Below are positions 30,112 to 37,140 of a stretch of DNA of 64,000 nt, in pieces. A program made the translations under genes and the position numbers. How positions within the stretch are numbered: the stretch's first letter is position 1; the number at the start of each line of letters is the position of its first letter. Source of the DNA: Palsa-504 sp963742795 (GTDB lineage: Bacteria; Actinomycetota; Actinomycetes; Streptosporangiales; Streptosporangiaceae); assembly GCA_963742795.1 (NCBI GenBank), contig CAVUNL010000026.1, positions 62,001 to 126,000 of the forward strand, in the 5' to 3' direction. The notes beneath the pieces are model-generated. The model was not told the origin of the DNA, made no database searches, and saw only the letters and a list, made by a program, of their open reading frames with translations.

Positions 30112-31425
30112 TCAGCTACGCGAGATGGTGGCCGGCGCCTTCGTGCCGGCGCCTTCGACGACGCCGCTGCCGTCCACCCAGATGCCCCAGTCAGCGATGA
30201 ACCTGGTCTCGATCGCCACCAGAGGGCCGAGCCGCACACCGGGTGCGAGTTCCCGCCCGATGTCGCGGATGACCGCGTGTCCAGCGTCCTCCCAGGATTC
30301 GACCCTGGCCCACCGGAGTTCGTCGGCGTCTGCTGCGTCGTACCGGACCATGAGCCGACCGCCGGGCGGCAGGTCGCCGCTCAGGAACCGGGACCGGGCT
30401 TCCGGCAGGGTCCGCGCCGCTTTGGCCAACCCATCCAGAAGAGCGCCGAACTCCGGGATGTAGTGCCAGCGCGGCTTCTCGAAGCCGAACATCCCGTGGC
30501 ACGTATCGGCGATGAAATCCTCCCAGCTCGTGTCCCAGCTGGCGGGCGGGCATACCGTCAACCAGCCCCCGGAGTCTTCACCTTGCACCGGATCGAACTG
30601 CAGCCCGATGAGGGCGAACATGCCGCCCCGGTTCGGGACGCCGTTTGCCCTGTCCAGGTCCCGGCGGTGAATGTCCATCTCGGCCGGTACCCGGAGGAAG
30701 CGCGGCAGGTGGAGCAGGCCGGTAGCCTTCGGGGTATCTTGCGCGCGTGCGATCAGGTCGGACCAGATCCGGAAGGCCACTCCGTTCAGTAGCGTGGTTA
30801 GCTCCTCCCGCAGGTCCGGCGATGCGGGGCCCAGCCTGAGCTCGGGCAGCCCGAAGCGGCGCATGCCATCGGTCATGACCGCGATCACGCCCTGATAGCC
30901 GACGTCGTGTACGCGCACCCAGGATTTGAACGTGAGGCCGATGGTCATGTCACCACTGATGCTGGCCGGAATAGTCAGCGTCGTGTCGGGCAAGGTCGCC
31001 AACGCGTCCTCGGCGGTCAGCACCTGGTGCGCTTGCGGGTCCAGCACGGGTGCGCCGAGCTCGGCGGCGAGCGCCGCGGCCGGGCCGCGCGCCTTCCATT
31101 CCTGCATGCCGATCAGCGATGCTCGCTGCGTGGCACTGAACCGGACGAACGCGCGCGCACGGGCGAGGAAGACCCGCTGTTCCGGAGTGCCGAACAGCTC
31201 CCTGTCCAGCAACCCGGATGGTAGCGGACCGGCTGCCTCGACCCCCACTTTCACCACCCCTTTGACGAGCCACTCGGCCGTTAGCGTCCGCAGTGGCCCG
31301 GTCAGCCTCGTTTCGACCGCCGTACTGGCCTTCTGCCCTGCTTCGGCCGTGCCCATCGGCGTGGGCACCGGGACTACATAGGTTGCCGACACCATCTTCG
31401 GCACCGGCAAGACCAGTTCCTTCAT
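30112..31425 (-). CDS. Hypothetical protein with DUF2314-like C-terminal region
   Basis: A 437-residue soluble protein. The C-terminal 90 residues (GGRLMVRYDAADADELRWAR, IRDIGRELAPGVRLG, FIADWGIWVDGSGVVEG) recall the DUF2314 pattern of a W-x-R/V strand followed by I-x-DW and a Gly/Thr end. The middle has a duplicated mixed alpha/beta look but no motif I can name. ATG 31425 (MKELVLPVPKMVSATYVV) is chosen because TGAGGAGC lies upstream; the frame extends to 31527 without a site. G+C is a little below neighbours. Function unknown. Confidence 0.6.
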   Translation of the reverse strand: MKELVLPVPKMVSATYVVPVPTPMGTAEAGQKASTAVETRLTGPLRTLTAEWLVKGVVKVGVEAAGPLPSGLLDRELFGTPEQRVFLARARAFVRFSATQRASLIGMQEWKARGPAAALAAELGAPVLDPQAHQVLTAEDALATLPDTTLTIPASISGDMTIGLTFKSWVRVHDVGYQGVIAVMTDGMRRFGLPELRLGPASPDLREELTTLLNGVAFRIWSDLIARAQDTPKATGLLHLPRFLRVPAEMDIHRRDLDRANGVPNRGGMFALIGLQFDPVQGEDSGGWLTVCPPASWDTSWEDFIADTCHGMFGFEKPRWHYIPEFGALLDGLAKAARTLPEARSRFLSGDLPPGGRLMVRYDAADADELRWARVESWEDAGHAVIRDIGRELAPGVRLGPLVAIETRFIADWGIWVDGSGVVEGAGTKAPATISRS

Positions 31426-32281
31426 CGTCCGCTCCTCACATGCCGCCCCGTGGGCGAGCACAGAGAATGACGGTAACGCGACCCTCTGACAAATCAGGGC
31501 ATGAGCGAAGCCGGTCAGCGGCTGCATGTCGCAGTGCTCTCCCAGGGCCAGCGAACTCTCCGCGGGATTGTGAGGTAGTGATGGTGGCGGGCATTGTGTG
31601 AGAACGCGGAAATCGGGTCGCTCTCAGACACGCGGATCAGTTCTTCGACGCGTTCAAGGACGCGGTCCCGGTGGCCGTCGAACTGCGGCGGAACGCCGAA
31701 TCGCTGATCGACTTCGTACATCCGGAGCATGCGCTTTACGCGTTCGGGCCGGAGGATGGATCGCTGGGCCGGCCCGCTGGCCCAGTGCCACCGGTTCCTG
31801 GTGATTCCCACCCGGCACTGCGCCAACCTGTCGGCCGGTGTGTACACGGTGCTCTACGACCGGCACGCCAAGCGGGTACATGACGGCCTAGAACTGCCTC
31901 ACTCGACCGCCGGGACTTCGATGAGCCGGACCACATGGCCGACGCCGTCGGAGTCACCTGGAGCGGCTAGCTCGTCGCCTATGACGCGAATCGATTGAGG
32001 CGTAGGCTTCTCCGCCAGGCCACTTCTCACATGTTTGCACAGGTTAGAATGTAATGCGGACGGTGACGGTGAGTTGTCCGCACGATCGAGCGCTAGCCCC
32101 AGTTGCGGATCTCCGCCCACTTGGCCAGCTCTCCGAAGGTCACGAAGGTGATCAGCGGCTAACTGGTATCACTCTCCCAAGCGCTGCCTGCCTCTCATGT
32201 TAGGCGCATTAGGTGTGTCTCCAGCTTGATCGTGGAACGCCGCCGTGTTGTGACGGCAGGCTGTCAGACCATTTCGTTACC
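31426..32281. other. Region of degenerate coding, no assignable gene
   Basis: Several short overlapping frames. Between 31626 and 31770 the plus strand reads HADQFFDAFKDAVPVAVELR and SLIDFVHPEHALYAF, and a second frame from about 31765 gives FLVIPTRHCANLSAGVYTVL. These might be one decayed gene with a shift near 31765, but I cannot name a family. 31990-32280 is AT-richer and seems non-coding. Confidence 0.35.
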
Positions 32282-32290
32282 ATGACTTTC

Positions 32291-32520
32291 ATGAGCGAAC
32301 TGCCCGCCGGTGACACCCACGATCTGATCCACCATGGCGACCAGGTAGTGGCGGTGGTCGTGCCCATCGAGGAGTACCAGCAGTTGCGCCAGGCGATGCA
32401 AGAGCAGCAGGTCAACGAGGAGTTCGACGCGGCCCGGGCCAGGTACCTGGCCCGCCGTCAGGCCGGGGAGATCCGCTACGTGTCACATGAGGAAGGGGGC
32501 CGCCGCCTGGGCATGCCGTC
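32291..32520 (+). CDS. Phd/YefM-type antitoxin, stop codon not seen
   Basis: Antitoxin with the Phd-like N-terminus DTHDLIHHGDQVVAVVVPIE and EYQQLRQAM, then an acidic helical tail (NEEFDAARARYLARRQAGEI). It would bind its promoter and neutralise the RelE-like protein encoded next. ATG 32291 or 32282 are possible starts. Its frame runs open past 32520, across the toxin gene and into repeat copy E to 33004, so the normal stop has been lost, probably by a one-base deletion. The end given is where family-like sequence stops. Confidence 0.65.
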
Positions 32521-32775
32521 CCGGCGAGCTATCAGGTTAACTGGGAGATTCAAGCTCTGGACCAGGCGGCGGGCTTCCTCCGCGACGATCCCGTCGGTGT
32601 CGCTGCGCTCTGGGACTATGTTAGTCAGCTCGCCGATGAGCCGCGGCCGACGGAGTCGTTCCCTTACGGGTCGCCGGATCTGCGGCGCCTGCGGGCCGAG
32701 CAGTACCGCGTCTTCTACACGATCGATGAAGAACGGCGGGCAGTCCAGATCGACCACGTCGCCCGACTGCCGTAG
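32518..32775 (+). pseudogene. RelE/ParE-type toxin without in-frame start codon
   Basis: Reads VPASYQVNWEIQALDQAAGF, LRDDPVGVAALWDYVSQLAD and AEQYRVFYTIDEERRAVQID to HVARLP and TAG at 32773. This is the RelE/ParE fold with the conserved R-x-x-Y-R-V-x-Y-x-I-D strand and terminal V-x-H-x-x-R. The frame is open only from 32491 (TGA at 32488), and no ATG, GTG or TTG occurs before the domain. It is offset by one base from the antitoxin ATG at 32513. The stop coincides with the left edge of repeat copy E. Likely silenced, unless the deletion is a sequence error. Confidence 0.7.
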
Positions 32776-33050
32776 CCCTGGTATATCAAACCCCTGTCGG
32801 CGGCAACGTTCCGTAGCTGACATCCGGTTATCACCATGGAATGCGTGGACCGGTTCGTGGACCGAGCCATCCGTGCAAACGGTGCAATCAGTGCCATCGG
32901 TGGCGCGACTCCGTGGTATCTGCGCAGCTAGCGCGCACGGTGCACCGGGCCGTACTTCTCATAATCCGCCGGTCGTGGGTTCGAGCCCCACCCGCCCCAC
33001 ATAACAGACCTTGAATAAAAGTTCAGAAATCTCGCTTGACGAGAACCGAC
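32776..33050 (+). repeat. tRNA-3'-half repeat, copy E (near full length)
   Basis: Starts immediately after the toxin stop with CCCTGGTATATCAAACCCCT and CGTTCCGTAGCTGAC. Then the tandem GTGGACCG motif near 32850, GTGCAAACGGTGCAATCAG, CTCCGTGGTATCTGCGCAG, the tRNA-like end at 32956-33000 and the tail CCTTGAATAAAAGTTCAG. A hairpin TCTCG-CTTGA-CGAGA is at 33029-33043. One of the two best reference copies. Confidence 0.88.
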
Positions 33051-33496
33051 GACATGGTTCTGGGAACATCCGGGAAACTTCCAAGCGTGCCCATCCTTTA
33101 CGACGCGGCGCGGATAGTGTTCCGCGCCGCTACGCCGGCCAGACATGCTCACCGCACGTCCATCCCGCTTGATGCCGGATTGTGACCAGGAGAACTGCTT
33201 GCCTGCGGCGGCGGCCAGCCATGCGGCGCGGGTCTTCGCGTATCCGGCGAGCCGACCGAATATCTCTGTCTCATGCCCGTCGGCGACAGGATAGAACAGC
33301 GGAGGATGGGAGCACCGCGGGCGTGACTTGCGTTAACCGGCTGTTTGAGGCAAACTACTTCGTGCCAAGGGATCCGTGGAAGCACCCGGATCACCAGCGA
33401 ACCCCAACACTGAATCACACATTTTCAGACTGAGCTGCAGCAGTTGACACTTGTTCGGGGTCGGCTGTGTACCACTCTGCCCAAGGAGACAATTTC
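33051..33496. other. Intergenic region, no gene seen
   Basis: About 445 bases before the Cys-rich gene. Short frames on both strands lack any family-like sequence. AAGGAGAC at 33482 is the ribosome site of the next gene. Confidence 0.4.
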
Positions 33497-34483
33497 ATGG
33501 AATCCTCTGGCGACCTTGTGGAAATCCGGGCGTTCGTCGCGCAACACAATCCGAGCAAGAGCCGGATTTTCGCTCTGGTCCAGAACAGCGAGTATTCCTC
33601 TGGCTTCCTTACGCTGGAGGCCGTCGCCACGGTTAGCGATCCCAGTAGGGCCGATGAACTCTGCGCGGCTCTGAACCAGTACATCTACGACAGGGACGAA
33701 GCTCAAGGGTTCGCGCCGCGGCTTCGTGCCTTGCTCGATGGCGAACCCGAGAGTATCAACGCCGCGATGCATCAGATCCTGGACCGGATCAAGCGATCCG
33801 GCACCGTCCACAGGGATCATCTCGTGAAGACGATCAGCCCCTTCGGCTCGTTCCCGTTGAGCGCTTGCCCGCCTGCTGGCTGCCGGGCCTGCGGTGAATG
33901 TGCCAATTCCTGCAAGGACTGCGTGGTCTGCGATGAGTTTGACCCAGACCTTGAGTGCGAATGCAGTGTGTACATGCCGCCGCGGACTGCATCCCTGATC
34001 CACGCGATGGCCGAGACCTACTGCGACACGATTCACGACCTGGCCGAAGCCATCCCGTCTGCCATCCCGCTTAGGCCGCACGACGTTCTGTGGCCTATTC
34101 CCGAAGCCGCCTGGTGGCAGAGCCGGGACTTCTATCGTAAGTTCGCTCGGGCATTTGAGGATATTGCCCGCGACATCGAGAATGGCCAGGAGCCAGACCC
34201 GCACAATATGGCCGAGGAGATCGCTTTGCATCTAGTGCTCGACGCCGCAGCCGGGATCGTCGCTGACGGAATGCCTGAGCTGGAGCTTTTCACAGGCGGG
34301 ATGCCTAGGTCGCACTTCGACTTCGACTTCGACTTGCTCCATGATGTCCTCTACCAGGACAAGGACTACGAGGTCGCCTACCTCGGCAACCGCAGCATCG
34401 CGAAGCCTGGCGATCTTGAGGAATGGTTCGAGGACTTCCAGACTCCGGCACCGAGGGATCCTGAGAGAGGGTTCCGCCGGTAA
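33497..34483 (+). CDS. Hypothetical protein with a Cys-rich metal-binding cluster
   Basis: A 328-residue soluble protein. Residues about 122-160 hold ten Cys in the order CPPAGCRACGEC, CKDCVVCDEF and DLECECSVYMPP, suggesting one or two zinc sites or an iron-sulfur cluster. Around it are mostly helical regions (AMHQILDRIKRSGTVHRDHL, RSHFDFDFDFDLLHDVLY shortened here). ATG 33497 has AAGGAG nine bases upstream. G+C is clearly lower than in surrounding genes and Asp/Phe are frequent, suggesting recent acquisition. I recognise no family. It lies between two toxin-antitoxin modules. Confidence 0.7.
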   Translation: MESSGDLVEIRAFVAQHNPSKSRIFALVQNSEYSSGFLTLEAVATVSDPSRADELCAALNQYIYDRDEAQGFAPRLRALLDGEPESINAAMHQILDRIKRSGTVHRDHLVKTISPFGSFPLSACPPAGCRACGECANSCKDCVVCDEFDPDLECECSVYMPPRTASLIHAMAETYCDTIHDLAEAIPSAIPLRPHDVLWPIPEAAWWQSRDFYRKFARAFEDIARDIENGQEPDPHNMAEEIALHLVLDAAAGIVADGMPELELFTGGMPRSHFDFDFDLLHDVLYQDKDYEVAYLGNRSIAKPGDLEEWFEDFQTPAPRDPERGFRR

Positions 34484-34578
34484 ACGATGCCGACCACGCC
34501 AGAGGAGGGGCTCAGTCCGTGCCATGCAGCCGCGCAGAGGCGAGGGGCGCTGACAAGGAGCTTCTGTGGCTGCCTGGG

Positions 34579-34828
34579 TTAGCCAATCCAGTTCACCTGG
34601 ATGATGACCACGCGTTCGCCGCGGACGTCGGTCAGGTAGACGAGCATCAACGGGCCTCGCTGGATGGTGCGCAGCCCCGGCGGCTCGCCGGTGAACTCCC
34701 GCCCGTCGAGGAATCATCGATTCGCGGACGGCCAGTTCCTCGGCTACCTGGTGGATCGCGGCCAGGGCGGCAGGCGACAGCCCGTCGAGTAGGTCATCGG
34801 TGACGGGTTCCCAGTGCCAGTCAGGCAC
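34579..34828 (-). CDS. RelE-like toxin of a minus-strand TA pair, one frameshift
   Basis: Starts VPDWHWEPVTDDLLDGLSPA and ALAAIHQVAEELAVRESMI, then in another frame LDGREFTGEPPGLRTIQRGP, LMLVYLTDVRGERVVIIQVN and WIG to the stop at 34579. The shift lies near 34720. The region spans 250 bases, one more than 83 codons, consistent with a single added base. The GTG start at 34828 overlaps the antitoxin end by eight bases. The final strand pattern resembles the toxin at 9748. Confidence 0.7.
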
Positions 34829-35174
34829 CCGCGACCTCGCGGTAGGCCGCCTGGACGATCTCGGCGGCTTCCCGGACTGCCTGGTCCCGGACAGCGGGGT
34901 CGGGGTCGGCGAGGGCTCGTTCGGCGGCGTGGAGCCGGGCGTCGACCGAGGGCCGCCGCTCGATGGCGATGGCGGCGCCCCAGCGCTGGTAGAAGTGGCG
35001 GATCGGGAAGACACTGTCTTCGTCGCCAGCCTGGGTGAAGGCGTCTTGGATTTCCTGGAAGAACTCCGGAAGCCGGGACGGCGCGACCGTGGCGACCGCC
35101 TGGCGCAGAGCGGGGAGCGACAGGACGGGCATAGGAATCAACGGTTCGTCACCGTGTGGGTACTCGGCAGTCAT
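34821..35174 (-). CDS. Antitoxin-like partner of the toxin at 34579
   Basis: A 117-residue acidic, helical protein: MTAEYPHGDEPLIPMPVLSL, PALRQAVATVAPSRLPEFFQ, DSVFPIRHFYQRWGAAIAIE and DPAVRDQAVREAAEIVQAAY. Size and overlap with the downstream toxin support an antitoxin. GCGCCTCCTCTC on the plus strand gives a GAGGAGG ribosome site before ATG 35174. Repeat copy F begins about 70 bases upstream of the start. It resembles DUF6247-type partners loosely. Confidence 0.68.
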   Translation of the reverse strand: MTAEYPHGDEPLIPMPVLSLPALRQAVATVAPSRLPEFFQEIQDAFTQAGDEDSVFPIRHFYQRWGAAIAIERRPSVDARLHAAERALADPDPAVRDQAVREAAEIVQAAYREVAGA

Positions 35175-35245
35175 CCCAACGCGCCTCCTCTCACGTCCAG
35201 CAACAGAATAAACCGTGCCAGGCCTCGAGGCGGGGTCCGTCGGAG

Positions 35246-35444
35246 GTAACGCTCTGTAGCTAGTATCCGGCGATCGCCATCGTCAGGCGTGGACCGGCTC
35301 GTGGACCGAGTAACTCGTGCAAGTGGTGCAATCTGAGCTATGGGCGGCAAGACTTCGTGGTATCTGTGCAGGCAGAGCGCCCGGAGCGCCGGGCCGGGCT
35401 TCTCATAATCCGCCGGTCGTGGGTTCGAGCCCCACCTGTCCCAC
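35246..35444 (+). repeat. tRNA-3'-half repeat, copy F
   Basis: Has GTAACGCTCTGTAGCTAG, GTGGACCGGCTCGTGGACCG near 35289, TTCGTGGTATCTGTGCAGG and a tRNA-like end at 35399-35444 with GTGGGTTCGAGCCCCAC followed by CTGTCCCAC, one change from the others. The usual tail is missing after 35447. It lies upstream of the minus-strand antitoxin. Confidence 0.85.
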
Positions 35445-35674
35445 ATACCCTCGCCTGCGGAAACCTGTGGTTTGGCCCGGCTGGCTAGTCCGGGGAACAG
35501 CCGCCGTGGGGGAACATGCGGGGAACATCCGTGCCGCTCAGGACCCGTTTCCGGCCCCGCTGACGAGTGCCGTCACTCGAGCCGTGCGGGTCCCAGGCCG
35601 GCACAGGCATAATTTGACCAAACGGGGTGGCGTTCCCGCCTCCCCCCAGCCGACTTGCCCCGGATGGTGCCACC
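35445..35674. other. Short intergenic stretch, nothing seen
   Basis: No gene, RNA or regulatory site could be supported. Confidence 0.3.
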
Positions 35675-35767
35675 ATGGCCGGCCTGCCAGAAGTGATCGG
35701 GCTGCTTTACCGGGCCGACTGGACCCGCTTGTCCCTGTCGGCCGAGTTGCGCTCCGAGACCGACCGA
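35675..35767 (+). pseudogene. N-terminal fragment of a LolA-like protein
   Basis: Reads MAGLPEVIGLLYRADWTRLS and LSAELRSETDR. This matches my recollection of the conserved N-terminus of an actinobacterial LolA-like family whose remainder is found at 37118. Coding sense changes after SETDR. I infer that both pieces are one gene split by the DNA carrying the secreted protein, the tRNA array and the HNH gene. Confidence 0.5.
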
Positions 35768-35956
35768 CCTGGGGTGCCGCTGCCACGAACGTGGCGGGCG
35801 TCACCTGGGGCGCGCCTCCGGCCAGCCAGCACGGTTCACCGAACGACACCTGGACCTGAGCGGGCCGGTGCGGCGCCTGGACTTAGCGGCCCGGCGGCGG
35901 CTAGCCTGTGGGCGACCCGCAGTCGCGGGATCCCCACGCTCAGTCAGGAAGTGCGC

Positions 35957-36370
35957 ATGAGGATCAGCCGGTTCAAGGTCATCCTGCTCGCCGTTCTCGC
36001 CGGGATCACGCTCGCCCTCGGGGGCGCCAGCATGGCTTCGGCCTACTCGGGGAACGGGTACCGCTACTACGAGGCGTACGGCTACATCAACGCCCACAAG
36101 AGCTCGGCGTTCATCCAGCTGCACGCCACGAACAAGGAAAGCACCTACCAGATCTGGATCAACGGCACCCCGTCGTGCCCTGTCTACAATGGGGCCACGC
36201 GGACCTGGTGCGGGTTCAGCGGGAACGGCACCAACACGCTGACCGCCGGGGTCAACTACACCGTGGCCGGCATATCGTACTGGCTGCGGATCGACATCCA
36301 CTCCTACTCCACGGGCACGGTCTGCGACGTGCGGGGTAATGGCGACGAGCGTGTTATCACGTACTGCTGA
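35957..36370 (+). CDS. Small secreted protein with four cysteines
   Basis: A 137-residue protein. A typical Sec signal (RFKVILLAVLAGITLALGG, then ASMASA-Y) predicts cleavage near residue 31. The mature part is rich in Tyr, Ser, Thr and Asn and has four Cys (PSCPVY, RTWCGF, GTVCDV, ITYC), enough for two disulfides. ATG 35957 or GTG 35951 could start. No family recognised. It ends six bases before the tRNA array, which is on the other strand. Confidence 0.72.
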   Translation: MRISRFKVILLAVLAGITLALGGASMASAYSGNGYRYYEAYGYINAHKSSAFIQLHATNKESTYQIWINGTPSCPVYNGATRTWCGFSGNGTNTLTAGVNYTVAGISYWLRIDIHSYSTGTVCDVRGNGDERVITYC

Positions 36371-36375
36371 CCTAG

Positions 36376-36447
36376 TGGACCGCCAGGGGCTCGAACCCTG
36401 AACCCGCCGATTAAAAGTCGGCCGCTCTGCCATTGAGCTAACGGTCC
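36376..36447 (-). tRNA. tRNA-Lys (anticodon TTT)
   Basis: Clover-leaf on the minus strand: acceptor GGACCGT with GCGGTCC, D-arm GCTC/GAGC, anticodon stem GCCGA/TCGGC with loop CTTTTAA, T-arm CAGGG-TTCGAGC-CCCTG, discriminator A. No CCA encoded. One G-T pair in the acceptor. Last tRNA in the transcription order of the array. Confidence 0.85.
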
Positions 36448-36496
36448 CAGCCTATGAGCTGGGCGGGTTTCGCGTTCATGTCCGTTGACCTCCTAG

Positions 36497-36571
36497 TGGG
36501 CCAGGCAGGGTTTGAACCTGCATATCTCCTGTATATAAGGCAGGAGCCTTCTCCTGTTTGGCTACTGGCCC
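36497..36571 (-). tRNA. tRNA-Ile-like (anticodon TAT), atypical
   Basis: Acceptor GGGCCAG/CTGGCCC is perfect, D-arm GCC/GGC, T-arm GCAGG-TTCAAAC-CCTGC. The anticodon arm CCTGC-CTTATAT-ACAGG has a C-A mismatch at the loop-closing pair. Anticodon TAT would read AUA directly; bacteria usually use a lysidine-modified CAT tRNA for that codon. Confidence 0.75.
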
Positions 36572-36579
36572 GCGTTCGG

Positions 36580-36653
36580 TAGCGAGAGTCAGGGTCGAAC
36601 TGACGGCCTCTGCCTTATGGGGGCAGCGCTCTGGCCTGCTGAGCTATCTCGCC
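36580..36653 (-). tRNA. tRNA with CAT anticodon and C33, atypical
   Basis: Acceptor GGCGAGA with TCTCGCT (one G-T pair), D-arm GCTC/GAGC, anticodon stem CTGCC/GGCAG, loop CCCATAA, T-arm GTCAG-TTCGACC-CTGAC. The loop has C instead of the nearly invariant T at position 33. Could be Met or Ile2. Confidence 0.75.
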
Positions 36654-36657
36654 ATGG

Positions 36658-36731
36658 GGGGCCGGGCTGGAGTTGAACCAGCGCCCGTCTGCTTATCAGG
36701 CAGCCGCTCGAACCTGCTGAGCTGCCGGCCC
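36658..36731 (-). tRNA. tRNA-Ile-like (anticodon GAT)
   Basis: Acceptor GGGCCGG/CCGGCCC perfect, D-arm GCTC/GAGC, anticodon stem GCTGC/GCAGA with one mismatch at the base, loop CTGATAA, T-arm GCTGG-TTCAACT-CCAGC. Discriminator position is C, unusual for Ile (normally A). Confidence 0.75.
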
Positions 36732-36741
36732 ATGTCGTGCG

Positions 36742-36835
36742 CGGAAGGGGTGGGTCTCGAACCCACACAGGCGCTCGCGCGCCTCCTCTGTTTTCGGGAC
36801 AGGTACCCCAAGGCCGAAACTGGGCTAGCCCTTCC
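36742..36835 (-). tRNA. tRNA-Ser (anticodon CGA), atypical C33
   Basis: Class II tRNA: acceptor GGAAGGG/CCCTTCC, discriminator G, long variable arm with GGCGC-GCGA-GCGCC, T-arm GTGGG-TTCGAGA-CCCAC. Anticodon stem CTGT/ACAG is short, loop CCCGAAA with C at position 33. Variable arm and discriminator G agree with serine identity. First tRNA of the array. Confidence 0.75.
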
Positions 36836-36841
36836 TGGTGA

Positions 36842-37140
36842 TTAGATGTGCTGCCAGATGACTCTGCGCTTGATCTGACCGATGAGCGATGCGTCTACGC
36901 CATACTGTTCTGCGATCAGCCGGTACGGCTTGATTTCCGAAGCCCTGATGATCAGCACGTCCGCAGCTGTCAGCTTGGCCGTACCTGTTCTCTCGCCGCG
37001 GCGGTTCTCGTGACAGGCCAGGGTCTTTGCCTTGTGACATGGCTCGCATTGAACGACGCATTTGGCTAGCTCGCGCAAACGGCGCTCAGCGGACCAGGAC
37101 CAGACCTTGTGATCAATCTTAGTCTTCGCGTCGGGAGCCG
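36842..37140 (-). pseudogene. HNH endonuclease remnant upstream of the tRNA array
   Basis: Frame reads DAKTKIDHKVWSWSAERRLR, ELAKCVVQCEPCHKAKTL, then a C-terminal helix-turn-helix LTAADVLIIRASEIKPYRLI and QYGVDASLIGQIKRRVIWQH. The D-H, C-x-x-C-H and K-T pattern is that of phage-type HNH homing endonucleases, and the C-terminal HTH is typical of actinophage versions. No start codon is seen before 37140; ATG 37078 would lose the D-H pair. Ends seven bases before the tRNA-Ser gene, so both could share a transcript. Confidence 0.65.

Noticed and set aside
32941..33152. Short proteins over the repeats with sequences like GSNPRPADYE or SHNPPVVGSSPT
   Set aside because: These are translations of the tRNA-like end on one or other strand, a well-known source of spurious gene calls; no start context or conservation beyond the repeat.
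36376..36835. Proteins encoded on the plus strand through the tRNA array
   Set aside because: Frames there are by-products of the tRNA sequences; five clover-leafs explain the region better.
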